From contig NZ_CANKWO010000003.1 of assembly GCF_947487515.1 (NCBI RefSeq), positions 389,103 through 453,102 of the forward strand: DNA of 64,000 nucleotides, given 5' to 3'. This document shows, piece after piece, positions 63,879-64,000 of the stretch. How positions within the stretch are numbered: position 1 is the stretch's first letter; every line of letters starts with the position of its first letter. Under the pieces are notes generated by a model, which had not been told where the DNA came from, ran no database searches, and worked only from the letters and a program-made list of their open reading frames with translations. The DNA comes from an uncultured Litoreibacter sp. (GTDB lineage Bacteria > Pseudomonadota > Alphaproteobacteria > Rhodobacterales > Rhodobacteraceae). The position numbers and the translations under genes are program-made.

Positions 63879-64000
63879 ATGATCAGATATATCAGTGCAG
63901 TTGAGTTAGTGACCTACCCAAAGCTGTTTGACAGCATGCTGAGAGATCGCGCCATTCAGTTCCACCAACGGTTGAACTGGGACGTCTCGGTTGATGACAA
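63879..64000 (+). CDS. luxI: Acyl-homoserine-lactone synthase (5' part only)
   Basis: The first 40 codons are in the window and the rest is cut off. The N-terminus reads MIRYISAV, then MLRDRAIQFHQRLNWDVSVDD, which matches the LuxI opening R-x2-F-x6-W-x-V pattern. GGGGATTCAG precedes the ATG. It would make the signal sensed by the adjacent LuxR. Confidence 0.88.
   Translation, partial: MIRYISAVELVTYPKLFDSMLRDRAIQFHQRLNWDVSVDD

Overview
The window looks like chromosome of a marine alphaproteobacterium of the Rhodobacteraceae (Roseobacter group). The pointers are a luxR-luxI pair beside crotonyl-CoA carboxylase/reductase (ccr), a dispersed set of ethylmalonyl-CoA pathway genes, TRAP transport, a TIGR02300-type protein, a two-lipoyl-domain OdhB, and a full CtrA-type motif upstream of the quorum-sensing genes. 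I see no insertion sequence, prophage, rRNA or CRISPR array, and one tRNA gene.

Layout. 1-2.7 kb: polar amino-acid ABC transporter (solute-binding protein cut by the window edge) plus an AhpD-like protein. 3.0-8.0 kb: a tight three-gene unit made of a SARP/TolB/TPR regulator, a PAP2/haloperoxidase-fold protein with a (GGI)8 leader, and a leaderless subtilisin-like protease. I consider this the best candidate for an undescribed system. 8.1-11.3 kb: YgjP-like metallopeptidase, TIGR02300 protein, tRNA-Ala(GGC), a MauG-like di-haem peroxidase and a Sel1 protein. 11.4-19.2 kb: TRAP transporter, flavin reductase, aldo/keto reductase, SsuD-like flavin monooxygenase, GntR/UTRA regulator and Gfo/Idh/MocA protein. 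Together these resemble an oxidative desulfonation (sulfoquinovose-type) cluster. 19.2-26.7 kb: xylose isomerase, xylulokinase, XylFGH ABC transporter and a ROK regulator. 26.7-29.5 kb: a secreted CRTAC1 protein convergent with a second MauG-like peroxidase.

29.6-56 kb is the TCA-cycle block: a GntR/FCD regulator, then sucC-sucD-sucA-odhB-lpd (minus strand) with small membrane, lipoprotein and zinc-ribbon genes stitched between them, then mdh, and sdhCDAB (plus strand) with a lipoprotein-FkbM-lipoprotein insert before sdhB. Both suc and sdh operons carry a pair of the palindrome TGTGATCACA spaced exactly 21 bp start to start. A single copy sits 9 bp before the start of the GntR/FCD gene. I infer a small TCA regulon run by that regulator.

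46-62.7 kb carries ethylmalonyl-CoA pathway genes: malyl-CoA thioesterase (mcl2), mesaconyl-CoA hydratase (mch), ethylmalonyl-CoA mutase (ecm) and ccr. Among them lie an NnrU-like protein, an M48 protease, a DUF1194 protein, a purine nucleoside phosphorylase and a PlsB/PlsC-type acyltransferase. 62.9-64 kb holds a small conserved-looking gene overlapping luxR, then luxI cut by the window end.
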